Part shown: positions 30,634 to 39,318 of the stretch, piece after piece
Position numbering within the stretch: the first letter of the stretch is position 1
How the letters are laid out: the number at the start of each line of letters is the position of its first letter
Assembly (NCBI RefSeq): GCF_014837045.1
Contig: NZ_JACSPR010000006.1
Coordinates: 124,001-188,000 of the forward strand
Length of the DNA stretch: 64,000 nt
Reading direction: 5' to 3'
From: Corynebacterium gallinarum
GTDB taxonomy: Bacteria; Actinomycetota; Actinomycetes; Mycobacteriales; Mycobacteriaceae
Notes under the pieces: model-generated
What the model was told of the DNA's origin: nothing
Seen by the model: the letters and a program-made list of their open reading frames with translations, nothing else
Databases searched by the model: none
Made by a program: the position numbers and the translations under genes

Positions 30634-31899
30634 TTAGACGGTGGTGTCCACTTGCTTGCTGGGCAGGGTCTCCCGGCCGAACATCCAGAACACCGCGGCC
30701 AGCAGACCGATGACACCGCACAGCAGGAAGCCGTACTGGAAGCCGAAGGCACCCGCGATCGCACCGACGAGGATGGGGCCGGTGATGGCGCCGAAGTCCT
30801 GGGCCATCTGGAAGTTGGCCAGGACCTTGCCGCCGGCGCGGTCGGAACCGATGACGTCGGCAAGCACCGCCTGCTGGGAGGGGTTGAGCAGACCCGCGCC
30901 CGCCCCGGCCAGCGCCGAGAGGATGCACAGGGCCCAGATATTGGTGGCGAACCCCAGGGTGGCGGTGAACAGCGCATTGGTGATCAGGCCCGAGATGATC
31001 AGGGGCTTTCGACCGATCCGGTCCGACAGGTCGCCGGCGAACTGCAGGCAGAGCGCATTGCCAGCGGCGAAGGCGGCCATGGCGAAACCGGCTGCCACTC
31101 CACCGTTGGTGAAGATCGCAGCCGCAAACAGCGGCAGAGTGGCCACCCGGACACCGAAGTTGGACCAACCGTTGGCAAACGCGCCGACCAGCGCGGAGCG
31201 GTAGGCGGAATCCCGGATGGCCTCCATGAACCGCAGCGGGGTCACACCGGAATCGGCCCGGGAGCGCAGGGAGTCATCCACCTTGGGCATCTTCCACCAC
31301 ACCACCAGGGCGGCGAGTGCGACGGAAGCACCGTAGATGACAAACGGGGGTCGCATACCCAGCGTGGACAGCGCGGCACCCACGACGGGGCCGATGATGT
31401 TGCCGAACAGGAATGCCGAGGCGTAGGTGGAGGAACACCAGCCGCGGATCTCCACCGGCGCCATCCGCACGATCAGGCCCATCGCGGAGACCGTGAACAT
31501 CGTCGAACCGATGCCCGCGATGCCGCGCAGCGCCAGAATCTGCCAGTATTCCTGGGCGAACGCGACGAGTCCGGTGGTCACCGCGACGATGAGCAGGCCC
31601 GAGAGATACACCCTGCGGGAGCCGAGCCTGTCGATGAGTGTGCCCGACACCGGCGCGAACAGCAGGCGCGCACCGGCGAAGATGGACACCACGGCGGACG
31701 CGGCGGCGAGGCTGACATCGAAGGTCACGACGAACTGCGGCAGGATCGGCGCGATGAGTCCGTACCCCAGTGCGATGATAAATGCAGCGGCGACCAGGAC
31801 CCAGATCTCCATGGGGATCTTCGGGCGCTCTGTCTGCGCTGCCTGCGGTGCAGGCGTGGATACGGGCACCGGTTCAGGATTTTGTTGAGTATTCACCAT
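30634..31899 (-). CDS. MFS transporter (DHA1-like)
   Basis: A 421-residue, 12-helix major facilitator. SGTLIDRLGSRRVYLSGL is motif A between helices 2 and 3, and RGIAGIGSTMFTVSAMGLI matches the helix-4 region. DLSDRIGRKPLIISGL repeats motif A in the second half. Substrate unknown. It is the first gene of a two-gene operon with a DHA2-type exporter; the pair could handle related compounds. The start ATG 31899 and the divergent gene at 32025 share a short promoter region that has two copies of TATTCGAAC. Confidence 0.85.
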   Translation of the reverse strand: MVNTQQNPEPVPVSTPAPQAAQTERPKIPMEIWVLVAAAFIIALGYGLIAPILPQFVVTFDVSLAAASAVVSIFAGARLLFAPVSGTLIDRLGSRRVYLSGLLIVAVTTGLVAFAQEYWQILALRGIAGIGSTMFTVSAMGLIVRMAPVEIRGWCSSTYASAFLFGNIIGPVVGAALSTLGMRPPFVIYGASVALAALVVWWKMPKVDDSLRSRADSGVTPLRFMEAIRDSAYRSALVGAFANGWSNFGVRVATLPLFAAAIFTNGGVAAGFAMAAFAAGNALCLQFAGDLSDRIGRKPLIISGLITNALFTATLGFATNIWALCILSALAGAGAGLLNPSQQAVLADVIGSDRAGGKVLANFQMAQDFGAITGPILVGAIAGAFGFQYGFLLCGVIGLLAAVFWMFGRETLPSKQVDTTV

Positions 31900-31960
31900 T
31901 TCCTGATCAAGGCTAGCCCTGTTGCCGGGAATATTCCATTGAGCTGCACCGGGCGGGGTT

Positions 31961-31992
31961 TATTCGAACAAACTTTCTACTACTATTCGAAC
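31961..31992. promoter_or_regulatory. paired TATTCGAAC sites in the MFS promoter region
   Basis: TATTCGAAC occurs at 31961-31969 and 31984-31992, two turns of the helix apart. Each contains the palindrome TTCGAA. Direct sites on one face of DNA upstream of an exporter suggest a dimeric regulator, but no regulator gene is adjacent. Confidence 0.4.
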
Positions 31993-32024
31993 GCGTGTCC
32001 GGTGGGCGCTCTAAGCTCACCACC

Positions 32025-32510
32025 ATGATCAAACACATCAACCGTCTTGCCCCGATCCCCTCCCCCACCCGCCACGCCGAGCATCTGCGCGACACCTTCC
32101 CCGAGGTCCTCGCCACCGTGACCTCCATGATGCGGCACCCACGATCACTCGCGCGCCCGGTACCCACCTGGCGGCCGCCGAGCACCCGCCTACCCGGCGA
32201 TGATCCCCTCACCCTGACACTGTCACGCATGAGGGTCGGTGATGTGGTCCGGGAGATCGTCCGCGGCACGGGCGAAACCCGGGCCCCGGCCTACCTGGTC
32301 ACCGTGCGGATCACCGACCCCGCAGGCCGACGCGTCCCCCGCGCCGGCGCCGAGGCGTGGGTGCGCGCCCTGCTTGCCGACGACCACATCACCGCCGTCC
32401 ATCAGCTCACCGATGAACCAACACCCACCTTCTGCTGGTTGGTGGATGCCCGTTTCACCCCGGTCCGGTCCCCGGCGTCACTGTTCCAGCAACCGTCCAG
32501 GGCCGCCTGA
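32025..32510 (+). CDS. hypothetical protein (Rv3651-like size, basic N-terminus)
   Basis: A 161-residue soluble protein I do not recognise. The first half is basic and proline-rich; the second half contains LTLTLSRMRVGDVVREIVRG and EAWVRALLADDHITAVHQL, which look like a small alpha/beta fold. There is no signal peptide. It is divergent from the MFS operon and is probably transcribed alone. Codon use is typical of the chromosome, which supports its being a real gene. The name given to the size class is descriptive only; no homology is claimed. Confidence 0.55.
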   Translation: MIKHINRLAPIPSPTRHAEHLRDTFPEVLATVTSMMRHPRSLARPVPTWRPPSTRLPGDDPLTLTLSRMRVGDVVREIVRGTGETRAPAYLVTVRITDPAGRRVPRAGAEAWVRALLADDHITAVHQLTDEPTPTFCWLVDARFTPVRSPASLFQQPSRAA

Positions 32511-32575
32511 CTCTGGATGAGCAGTGCACTGGGACCCCGCGGTCACCGGATATCAGTGACCGGGGGAAGACTCAG

Positions 32576-33391
32576 TTACTTCGAACCGTCGTCGTCCTCA
32601 TCATCGTCGTCGTCCTCATCATCGTCGCCCTCAAAGTCGTCCTCATCGGAGTCATCGACGAAGAGATCGTAGACATCGGGCTCATCGAATTCCTCATCAT
32701 CGAAGGGGACGAGCTGTTCCTCCCAGTCCTCGGCGTGGTCATCGGCGAGGGAGAGGACATCGAAAAGCCGGTCGAAGTCGGTGAAGGTACCCAGATCGAG
32801 GATCTCATCGGTGGCGAATTCCAGCTCGGTGGTCAGGTCCGCGAACATGCGCTGGCGGTCCTCCTCCGAGAGCACCGCATCACCGTCGGATTCCCACAGC
32901 TCCTCGATGGCCTGGTCCACCAGGTCCTCGAAAGTCTCCCCGATGGCGACGAAACTGACGGTGGCGGTGGGGATCCCATTCTCCACCTCGACAAGAACCT
33001 GCAGCTCAGAGTTCTGTCCGACCTCGGCGCGCACCAGGTTGGCGTTGACGGCGTCCTGGTAGAACTCCAGATCCTGGATACGTTCGTCGGTGCCTTCCAG
33101 CAGATCACGCAGGACGGTGACCACCTGATCGGTGGCGACATGCTTGGCCACGGCTGCTACGGCATCGTCAATGGAGAACACCACGGAGACCAGAACGGCC
33201 TCGAAGTCCTCATCATCCTCATCCACATTGGCGGCGGCGATGTAGACATTGGCCGCCGGCAGGAGGGAATCGATCTCCACGAACTGGATCTCCAGGTCAG
33301 AGGTGATCGGAACGAACATTGTGTCGCCATTGACGCGCGATTCAATACCATCTCTGTCGAGCGCAGCTGCGATGTCCTCGAAAAAGCTCAT
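32576..33391 (-). CDS. YbjN-like acidic protein
   Basis: A 271-residue protein with very acidic composition. The first 130 residues (FFEDIAAALDRDGIESRVNGDTMFVPI...) resemble the YbjN fold found in actinobacteria and type III secretion chaperone-like proteins. The final 30 residues are almost only Asp and Glu, a disordered tail that may bind metal or basic partners. ATG 33391 is preferred over 33409 because GAAGG lies upstream of it at a suitable distance and the domain begins there. Function unknown. Confidence 0.65.
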   Translation of the reverse strand: MSFFEDIAAALDRDGIESRVNGDTMFVPITSDLEIQFVEIDSLLPAANVYIAAANVDEDDEDFEAVLVSVVFSIDDAVAAVAKHVATDQVVTVLRDLLEGTDERIQDLEFYQDAVNANLVRAEVGQNSELQVLVEVENGIPTATVSFVAIGETFEDLVDQAIEELWESDGDAVLSEEDRQRMFADLTTELEFATDEILDLGTFTDFDRLFDVLSLADDHAEDWEEQLVPFDDEEFDEPDVYDLFVDDSDEDDFEGDDDEDDDDDEDDDGSK

Positions 33392-33484
33392 GTTCGGATG
33401 ACCTTCCATCTGGGTTGTGTCGAGGAGGGTCCCTCAGACACTGCCGACCACTCTAGTGCCCGATCCCCGCACATGCCTACCACT

Positions 33485-34147
33485 TCACCGGAGGTGCGGA
33501 CAGGAGGTGCACATATCGGCGTTCGGGGAGTGGTAGATCATGCAGCACGCTGCACGTTTGTACTGTCCATCCCCGGAAAATCTGGGGGCGGGGACGGATG
33601 CGGCGGTGGATAGACCGTCGATAAGCTCCGTGGCCACCTCGCGCGCCAGCTCCTCCTCGAAGGCCTCCTCGCCCGCCTGGGAGGCCGCGATCGCCAGGCA
33701 GTCCCCCGCGACCGCCCACAGGGGCGCCGGCCGCAGCCCGGCCACCTCACAGAGCTTGTCGACGACCACCCCGATCGCCTCACCGTACTGCGCCCCGGCC
33801 AGACGCCACTCCCCCGGACCGAGAAAGGCCCCCGGGACGAAACCGAACCAGAACTCGTCCCGCGCATGCAGCTGCCCCTGCCGGAGATCAAGGCTGGGGA
33901 CCTGATCAAACTCCACCATCGCGTAGACAGAGGGGGCAACCAGCGCATTACACAACGTATAGAACCACAACTGTCCCGCATGCTTGGGCTGGGCGATCTC
34001 GAAGATCTCCTGCCCCTTCGCCACCGCCGCGGTGACCGTCTCCGTGGCGGCGAGTTCCTCCACGGTGATCGGCCGGGCACCCGGCCCCGGCACCAGCGTG
34101 TCGGCAAACAGGGGGTACTGGGCCACGACCCGGTTCCAGAAACTCAT
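33485..34147 (-). CDS. FhuF-like siderophore-iron reductase
   Basis: A 220-residue protein. The C-terminus, CCMIYHSPNADMCTSCPHLR, has the FhuF cysteine pattern C-C-x10-C-x2-C, which holds a [2Fe-2S] cluster in ferric reductases that release iron from imported siderophores. The rest (LWFYTLCNALVAPSVYAM) also fits that family. It is cytoplasmic. Its ATG shares its first base with the last base of the carboxylesterase stop (TGATG), so the two are translationally coupled. An esterase next to a ferric reductase could mean siderophore-ester cleavage, but the esterase is of the general type B family and this link is speculative. Confidence 0.8.
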   Translation of the reverse strand: MSFWNRVVAQYPLFADTLVPGPGARPITVEELAATETVTAAVAKGQEIFEIAQPKHAGQLWFYTLCNALVAPSVYAMVEFDQVPSLDLRQGQLHARDEFWFGFVPGAFLGPGEWRLAGAQYGEAIGVVVDKLCEVAGLRPAPLWAVAGDCLAIAASQAGEEAFEEELAREVATELIDGLSTAASVPAPRFSGDGQYKRAACCMIYHSPNADMCTSCPHLR

Positions 34148-35829
34148 CAACGTGCTCCAAACATCTGCATCAGATTCATCCAGCGCATCCCCGGCACGGC
34201 TTCCTCCTCATCACTCTGCGTGAGCAGGTAATCGAGTTCCGCGGCCAGGTCGGGGCGTCCCGTGCCCCACTCCAGCATCTCGTAATTCTCCCATGCCCTC
34301 CGTTTGGCCTGACGTGGGTCCCACACCATGCGGCTGTTGACATCAATAACGAACGTCCCCCACCCCGGCGCGTCATCGGTCTGCGCGCGGTAGGGATGCC
34401 ACTCCTTCCCTGGTGATGCCGTGCGGATGAACTCACCCCAGTGGTGCTGCACCAGCTCGGTGATATTCTCCAGATGCTCCGCACCACCACCCAGGCGGGT
34501 GAACCCCATGGTGCGCGAGGATTCATGATCCCCGAACACCGCATTGAGCTCAAACGAATGGATAGCACCCAGCCCGATCTTGCGCAGCGACTCCGGCGCA
34601 TAATCAAACCGGTACATCCACGTCGGCTCGAACTTCGCATGCGCCTGCGCCAGTCGCACGGACGGCGCCCAGAAGATCGCATCCGCCAGCAGCTGCGCGA
34701 ACTCCGACCGGGACTCCGCGCCCCCGTAGGCATCCAGCACCTGCTCGGTGTTCTCCGGATCAAAGACACTGAGCATGCGCAGCGCCGACCTCCTCCGCGC
34801 CGAGCTGCGCAGATAGAAGGCCTTGGAAAAGGATGTCTCATCCGAGTTGGTCCCGATGATCAGGGGAATCCGCGCCTGCCTGCCCTCCTCGAACATCACC
34901 AGCGGATGATCGGGCAACAGCGTCCCATCCACGGTCGGGCCATAACAGGAATTGAGATACAGTAACTCCCCCGACTTCCACAGCATGGACTGCCCGGCGC
35001 GCACAATGTCATCAGCTGATTCCTTACGCAGATCCTCCAGGGTGGTATCCCGCGGCATGGCCATCCGGTACACCAGCTCCCGGGCCCACAACTTCGACTG
35101 CGTAGAGGAATGCACCGTGGCCATGGGTGCCGACTGCACCACCGCCCGGTGGAACAACCCCTTCGCGGTGGGCACACACATTAGGGAGATCACCCCGGCC
35201 GCGCCCGCCGACTCACCCATCAGGGTGATGTTCTCCGCATCGCCACCGAAATTCGCGATATTCCTCTTGATCCAGTTCAGGGCCATGAGCTGGTCATGCA
35301 GCGCCGGGTTGGCCACGCAATCCTCCCCCACCGACCGCAGATCCAGATACCCCAACGCCCCCAGGCGGAAATTGATGGACACGTACACCACGTCCATCTC
35401 CCTCACCAGGTTGTATCCCCGCAGCGCCTTCTCACTCGAGGCGCCCATGATGTAGGAACCACCGTGGATATACACCACCACCGGCAGCTGCTCATTGTTA
35501 TCCGGCCTGACGATATCCAGGTTGAGACAATCCTCCGACCCCCGAATCCGGTCAGTCCAGGAATAGGTGGGCTGTGGCGCCACATCCCCGAACACCGAAC
35601 AATCCCTGATCCCCTTCCACCGCTTCATCGGACGCGGCGCCCGGAACCGGTACTTCCCCCCGGTATTGCGACCATAGGGAATCCCCCGCCACGTACGTAG
35701 CCCCGGCCCCCGCACACCTCTCACGAACCCCAACGAAGTGGGAACCACCAACTCATCAGCCAACACCGAACCCGCCGCACTATTGGCGATCGGCCCCTCA
35801 GGCCGCGGCTTCCACGTCGATCCATCCAT
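34147..35829 (-). CDS. type B carboxylesterase
   Basis: A 560-residue alpha/beta-hydrolase of the carboxylesterase/para-nitrobenzyl esterase family. VVVYIHGGSYIMG is the oxyanion-hole HGG, SEDCLNLDIV the EDCLxLN signature, and TLMGESAGAAGVISL the GESAG nucleophile. IIGTNSDETS carries the acid residue and FELNAVFGDHE lies near the catalytic histidine. There is no signal peptide. The start at 35829 has no ribosome-binding site but TAGCCT lies 8 bases upstream, so a leaderless mRNA is likely. A longer open frame to 36000 reads through intergenic repeats and is rejected. Confidence 0.88.
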   Translation of the reverse strand: MDGSTWKPRPEGPIANSAAGSVLADELVVPTSLGFVRGVRGPGLRTWRGIPYGRNTGGKYRFRAPRPMKRWKGIRDCSVFGDVAPQPTYSWTDRIRGSEDCLNLDIVRPDNNEQLPVVVYIHGGSYIMGASSEKALRGYNLVREMDVVYVSINFRLGALGYLDLRSVGEDCVANPALHDQLMALNWIKRNIANFGGDAENITLMGESAGAAGVISLMCVPTAKGLFHRAVVQSAPMATVHSSTQSKLWARELVYRMAMPRDTTLEDLRKESADDIVRAGQSMLWKSGELLYLNSCYGPTVDGTLLPDHPLVMFEEGRQARIPLIIGTNSDETSFSKAFYLRSSARRRSALRMLSVFDPENTEQVLDAYGGAESRSEFAQLLADAIFWAPSVRLAQAHAKFEPTWMYRFDYAPESLRKIGLGAIHSFELNAVFGDHESSRTMGFTRLGGGAEHLENITELVQHHWGEFIRTASPGKEWHPYRAQTDDAPGWGTFVIDVNSRMVWDPRQAKRRAWENYEMLEWGTGRPDLAAELDYLLTQSDEEEAVPGMRWMNLMQMFGAR

Positions 35830-35934
35830 AAGACCCAAGGCTAGGCCGGTTGCGAGGGGGCGGCAATTGAACCGCGGCGGGTGTGAGCAGGATTGCCCTG
35901 GTGGGCGGGGTGGGCCGCGCGCCAGGGGCCCGGT

Positions 35935-36120
35935 GTGGCAAATTCCGTTGGTTTGTCTCAGGCTTCCTGGGGAAACGCGGGGCCGGGGCGCACAAAACAA
36001 CAGTTTTTGTCACGACGGGTCGGCGACCGGCCACCGGCGTGGCAAATTCCGTTGGTTTGCAAACTCCATCCTGGGGAAATGCCCCTCCCCGGTACACAAA
36101 ACAACAGTTTTTGTCACGGC
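35935..36120. repeat. two tandem copies of an intergenic module
   Basis: GTGGCAAATTCCGTTGGTTTG begins both copies (35935 and 36039) and CACAAAACAACAGTTTTTG closes them (35991 and 36094). CTGGGGAAA is shared in between. Each module is about 82 bases; the intervening parts differ. The second copy overlaps the 3' end of the AbiEi-like gene by a few bases. The closing motif is close to an inverted repeat (ACAAAA with TTTTTGT). Confidence 0.85.
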
Positions 36121-37100
36121 GCCTCACGCCAGGCCCGGCCAGCCGCACGAAACCGCTCCTGCGGAAAGGGCCGGGAATGGTGGGAGGCTCTGCGGACCTG
36201 CTCGACGAGACGGTCAATGCCGTCACGATGCGTGAAATCAGCAGCGTTCAACCGGAAGACGAGCAGGCCCTCCTGGGTGAGCAGGCTGTGGCGTTTGAAC
36301 TCGGATTTCGTGGCGGCCAGGGAGGAGACGCCGAACTCGCCCCCAGGTTTCCCCATTCCGTCGTATTCGACGGCAACTGAAATCTCCTCGAAGAGGAAGT
36401 CGACACGTCCGAGGAGATCCCCGCGGGGGTCGTAGATACCCACCTGCTGCAGGGGCGCGGGCAGCCCGGCGTGGAACATCGCCACCTTGGTCACGGATTC
36501 CCGGGGGCTCTCTGACCAGGGCGTGGTCAGTCTCACCGCCGTCCGGGCCGAGGCGATCCCCTTGAAGCCGCGCATCTGATCCAGGTGTTCCCGGAGCTTC
36601 GCCATGCTGGTCATGCGGGTTCGCAGGGCGTGATCCATGTAGGTCACGGCCTCCCACATCGGATACCACCGGGCCACGTCGATGCAGGTGCGGGTGGGGT
36701 TGGTGAGACGGTAGGTATTCTGACCCTTGCCGATGGTCAGGAGGTGTTCGGGCAGGTCAGGACCCAGGTGACGGTGGATCACCGGGGTTACGGACCCGGT
36801 TCTGCGGTGTCCGATTTCCACCGGGATGTCAGTCAGTGAAGATGGCAGCGGGAACCTGTGGAACAGGGCCGCGGTTCTTCCCACGAGAGGTGCTCCAGTC
36901 CGACGTGCGATCATGACCGCGTGTGCTTTTTCCTTATCTGTCTCTGACAGGGAATGCCAGTACTCCGATTCCACGTAGACACCGGTACTCATCCGTATTA
37001 ACCGACCCCCGCGGACTTCACGTCGCAACGCCCAGTAGTTGGGTTGGTCCAGGTCAGCCGGACGATGGAACGGGCCCGCGCCCAGATGGTTGTCCCCCAC
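36114..37100 (-). CDS. AbiEi-like / DUF559-type protein
   Basis: A 328-residue protein of a family common in actinobacteria. Residues 15-50 resemble the AbiEi antitoxin winged-helix N-terminus (ALRREVRGGRLIRMSTGVYV). The C-terminal part, GRVDFLFEEISVAVEYDG followed by EFKRHSLLTQEGLLVFRL, matches the DUF559/Vsr-like endonuclease fold (D, E-x-D/Y, K and Q/R positions). No toxin partner (AbiEii) is adjacent, so it is not a standard type IV toxin-antitoxin system. Start GTG 37100 is uncertain. Confidence 0.65.
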   Translation of the reverse strand: MGDNHLGAGPFHRPADLDQPNYWALRREVRGGRLIRMSTGVYVESEYWHSLSETDKEKAHAVMIARRTGAPLVGRTAALFHRFPLPSSLTDIPVEIGHRRTGSVTPVIHRHLGPDLPEHLLTIGKGQNTYRLTNPTRTCIDVARWYPMWEAVTYMDHALRTRMTSMAKLREHLDQMRGFKGIASARTAVRLTTPWSESPRESVTKVAMFHAGLPAPLQQVGIYDPRGDLLGRVDFLFEEISVAVEYDGMGKPGGEFGVSSLAATKSEFKRHSLLTQEGLLVFRLNAADFTHRDGIDRLVEQVRRASHHSRPFPQERFRAAGRAWREAP

Positions 37101-37184
37101 TGTCGATCCCTCCCCCGAAGAATGTTCGCCGGTCCATCAAAACACACCACCGGATGTGACTCAACACACGTAGAATCTGCGGAC

Positions 37185-37637
37185 ATGACGATCAATCTCA
37201 TTGACAACGGCCCGATCACCGTCGGCGACATCCACGAATTCCGCTACACCGTCCCCGGCAACAAGGCGGTGCCTGATCTGTACCCGGAGTCGGAGGAGTT
37301 CGCGGCGATGCCGAGGGTCTTCGCCACGGGGTTCTTCGTCGGCCTCATTGAATGGGCGTGCATGGACCATTTGAAGGCGAGCCTGCCGGAGGGTGTGATC
37401 TCGCTGGGCGTGGGGGTGGACATCACCCATGATGCGCCGGCGACGGAGGGTGCGGAGCTGGTGGTGAGGGTGACGGCCACCGGCGTCGGCAAGCGTTCTG
37501 CGGAGTGGTCGGTGGAGGTCACCGCGGGTGACACGGTGCAGGGGCGCGGCACGCATAAGCGGGTTGTGGTGGATCGGGAGCAGTTCACCGACACTGTCAA
37601 CAACCTCGCAGACAGCTTCGGCGCCACCCAGATTTGA
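37185..37637 (+). CDS. hotdog-fold thioesterase (FlK-like)
   Basis: A 150-residue protein. The pattern FATGFFVGLIEWACMDHL, then GVGVDITHDAPATEGAELVVRVTATGVGKRSAEWSVEV, matches hotdog thioesterases of the fluoroacetyl-CoA thioesterase-like group. In these, the helix carries Glu and the strand VDITHDAPA a conserved His. Substrate unknown. The ATG at 37185 has TAGAAT, a strong -10 box, 8 bases upstream and no ribosome-binding site: a clear leaderless start. Confidence 0.78.
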   Translation: MTINLIDNGPITVGDIHEFRYTVPGNKAVPDLYPESEEFAAMPRVFATGFFVGLIEWACMDHLKASLPEGVISLGVGVDITHDAPATEGAELVVRVTATGVGKRSAEWSVEVTAGDTVQGRGTHKRVVVDREQFTDTVNNLADSFGATQI

Positions 37638-37683
37638 TTGGCCCCAACGCCCCGGCTGTGTAAAAGAGTATAAAATCCAGTGC

Positions 37684-38493
37684 ATGGTCAACCACGTCGA
37701 CAGGGACACCACCCTGTGTATTTCTCTTGCTGCACGTCCGTCCAACCACGGGGTCCGCTTCCACAACTGGCTCTATGCTGAGCTGGGCCTGAATTTCCTC
37801 TACAAGGCCATCGCCCCGGCGGATATCACCGCGGCGGTGGCTGGTATCCGCGGGTTGAACATCCGGGGTGCGGGTGTGTCCATGCCTTATAAAGGTGATG
37901 TGATCCCGTTGATCGATGTCCTGGATCCCAGTGCGGAGCGGATCCGGTCGGTCAACACCATCGTCAATGATGATGGCCACCTGACCGGGTACAACACCGA
38001 CTACACCGCGGTGATCAACCTGCTCAGGGCCCATGATGTCGACCCGGATCTGCATGTTGCGCTGCGTGGTTCCGGCGGGATGGCCAACGCCGTCATCGCC
38101 GCCCTGACCGATCACGGGATGCGTGGGACCGTCGTGGCGCGTAATCACACCACCGGTGCGGCCCTCGCCCAGCGTTACGGTTGGGAGTACTCCGCGCAGG
38201 TCCCGGAACACGCCCAGGTTCTGGTCAATGTGACTCCATTGGGAATGAATGGACCCGATGAGGATGTTGTAGCTTTCGACAGGGATGAGATCGACCGCGC
38301 TGAGGTCATCTTCGACTGTGTCGCCTTCCCCGTGGAGACCCCCCTCATCAGGCTCGCGAGGTCCCAGGGCAAGAAGACGATCGACGGTGGAGAGGTTGCC
38401 GCTCTGCAGGCAGCCGAGCAGTTCCACCTGTACACGGGCGTCCGCCCGACCGATGAGCAGATCATCGCCGCTGAGGAGTACGCAGCACCTTAA
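37684..38493 (+). CDS. aroE: shikimate dehydrogenase paralogue (AroE family)
   Basis: A 269-residue NADP(H)-binding shikimate/quinate dehydrogenase-like enzyme. GAGVSMPYKGDVI holds the catalytic lysine (the PxK motif), LTGYNTDYTAV the catalytic Asp (NTD), and ALRGSGGMANAV a glycine-rich nucleotide-binding loop. LVNVTPLGMNG is a further AroE motif. Corynebacteria have several AroE paralogues, and this one corresponds in position to the C. glutamicum gene next to odhA; whether it makes shikimate is uncertain. TAAAAT lies 7 bases before ATG 37684, so the transcript is probably leaderless. Confidence 0.85.
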   Translation: MVNHVDRDTTLCISLAARPSNHGVRFHNWLYAELGLNFLYKAIAPADITAAVAGIRGLNIRGAGVSMPYKGDVIPLIDVLDPSAERIRSVNTIVNDDGHLTGYNTDYTAVINLLRAHDVDPDLHVALRGSGGMANAVIAALTDHGMRGTVVARNHTTGAALAQRYGWEYSAQVPEHAQVLVNVTPLGMNGPDEDVVAFDRDEIDRAEVIFDCVAFPVETPLIRLARSQGKKTIDGGEVAALQAAEQFHLYTGVRPTDEQIIAAEEYAAP

Positions 38494-38520
38494 ACTCCCA
38501 TCACCCACAGGAGGCTCATC

Positions 38521-39234
38521 ATGGCCAGAGACACCACCACGTTCACCGATGCCATCCATTCCGACCCGCAGTCCGTCGAGGACAATGCGGGGTGGGGTGG
38601 CAAGCTGCTCATTCCGGCGCTGGACCGGGCCGTGCACATGCAGACCGGTGCCATCGAAGCCTATGTGGCACGTCTCAAGCAGAAGAATCCGGATCATTCC
38701 CCGCAGCAGATCCAGAAGATCATGGATGATCACCTGAAGAAGATCGCCACCGGTACCGGTGCGTCGGTGGGTCTGGCCGCGGCTGTTCCGGGGATCGGTT
38801 TCCTCACCGGCGCGTTGGCCGTCAGTGCGGAGTCGCTGGTCTTCCTCGACGCGGTGGCGTTCTACACCATGGCGTCCGCCCACCTGCGCGGGGTGGATAT
38901 CAGCCACCCGGAGCGTCGTCGTGCGCTGATCCTCGTGGTGCTGCTCGGTTCGCAGGGCACCGCGCTGGTGGATGCCGCCGTGGGTGATATCTCCAAGAAG
39001 CGTAAACTTCCCGCCGCCAATATCTCCCGGTTCAGCATCGGCGGTCTGGCTGATGTGAACAGTCGCCTGCTGCGCATGGCCATCAAGCGTCTGGGTAAGC
39101 GTTTCCGTGGCGCGTGGCTGGGTAAGATCCTGCCCCTCGGTGTCGGCGCGGTGGTGGGCACCCTGGCCAACCGCAAGCTGGCATCCAAGGCCATCACCAA
39201 TGTCGGCCAGTCGCTCGGTCCCCTGCCCGCCTAA
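38521..39234 (+). CDS. conserved protein with a glycine-rich hydrophobic hairpin (EcsC-like)
   Basis: A 237-residue protein. Residues 75-110 (GTGASVGLAAAVPGIGFLTGALAVSAESLVFLDAVAFY) form a Gly/Ala-rich hydrophobic hairpin as in EcsC-type proteins, and a second Gly-rich stretch (LGKILPLGVGAVVGTLANRKLA) lies near the C-terminus. Function unknown. AGGAGG 7 bases upstream supports ATG 38521. It is 28 bases after aroE and 85 before the ABC transporter, so all may be one transcript. Confidence 0.65.
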   Translation: MARDTTTFTDAIHSDPQSVEDNAGWGGKLLIPALDRAVHMQTGAIEAYVARLKQKNPDHSPQQIQKIMDDHLKKIATGTGASVGLAAAVPGIGFLTGALAVSAESLVFLDAVAFYTMASAHLRGVDISHPERRRALILVVLLGSQGTALVDAAVGDISKKRKLPAANISRFSIGGLADVNSRLLRMAIKRLGKRFRGAWLGKILPLGVGAVVGTLANRKLASKAITNVGQSLGPLPA

Positions 39235-39318
39235 CAACGCTTTTCGACGCATCCCCCGCCCCCCTCACCCGACGAAAGGACCTCTCCCCCTCCGGTTTCT
39301 CCCCTGAAAGGCCCACAC

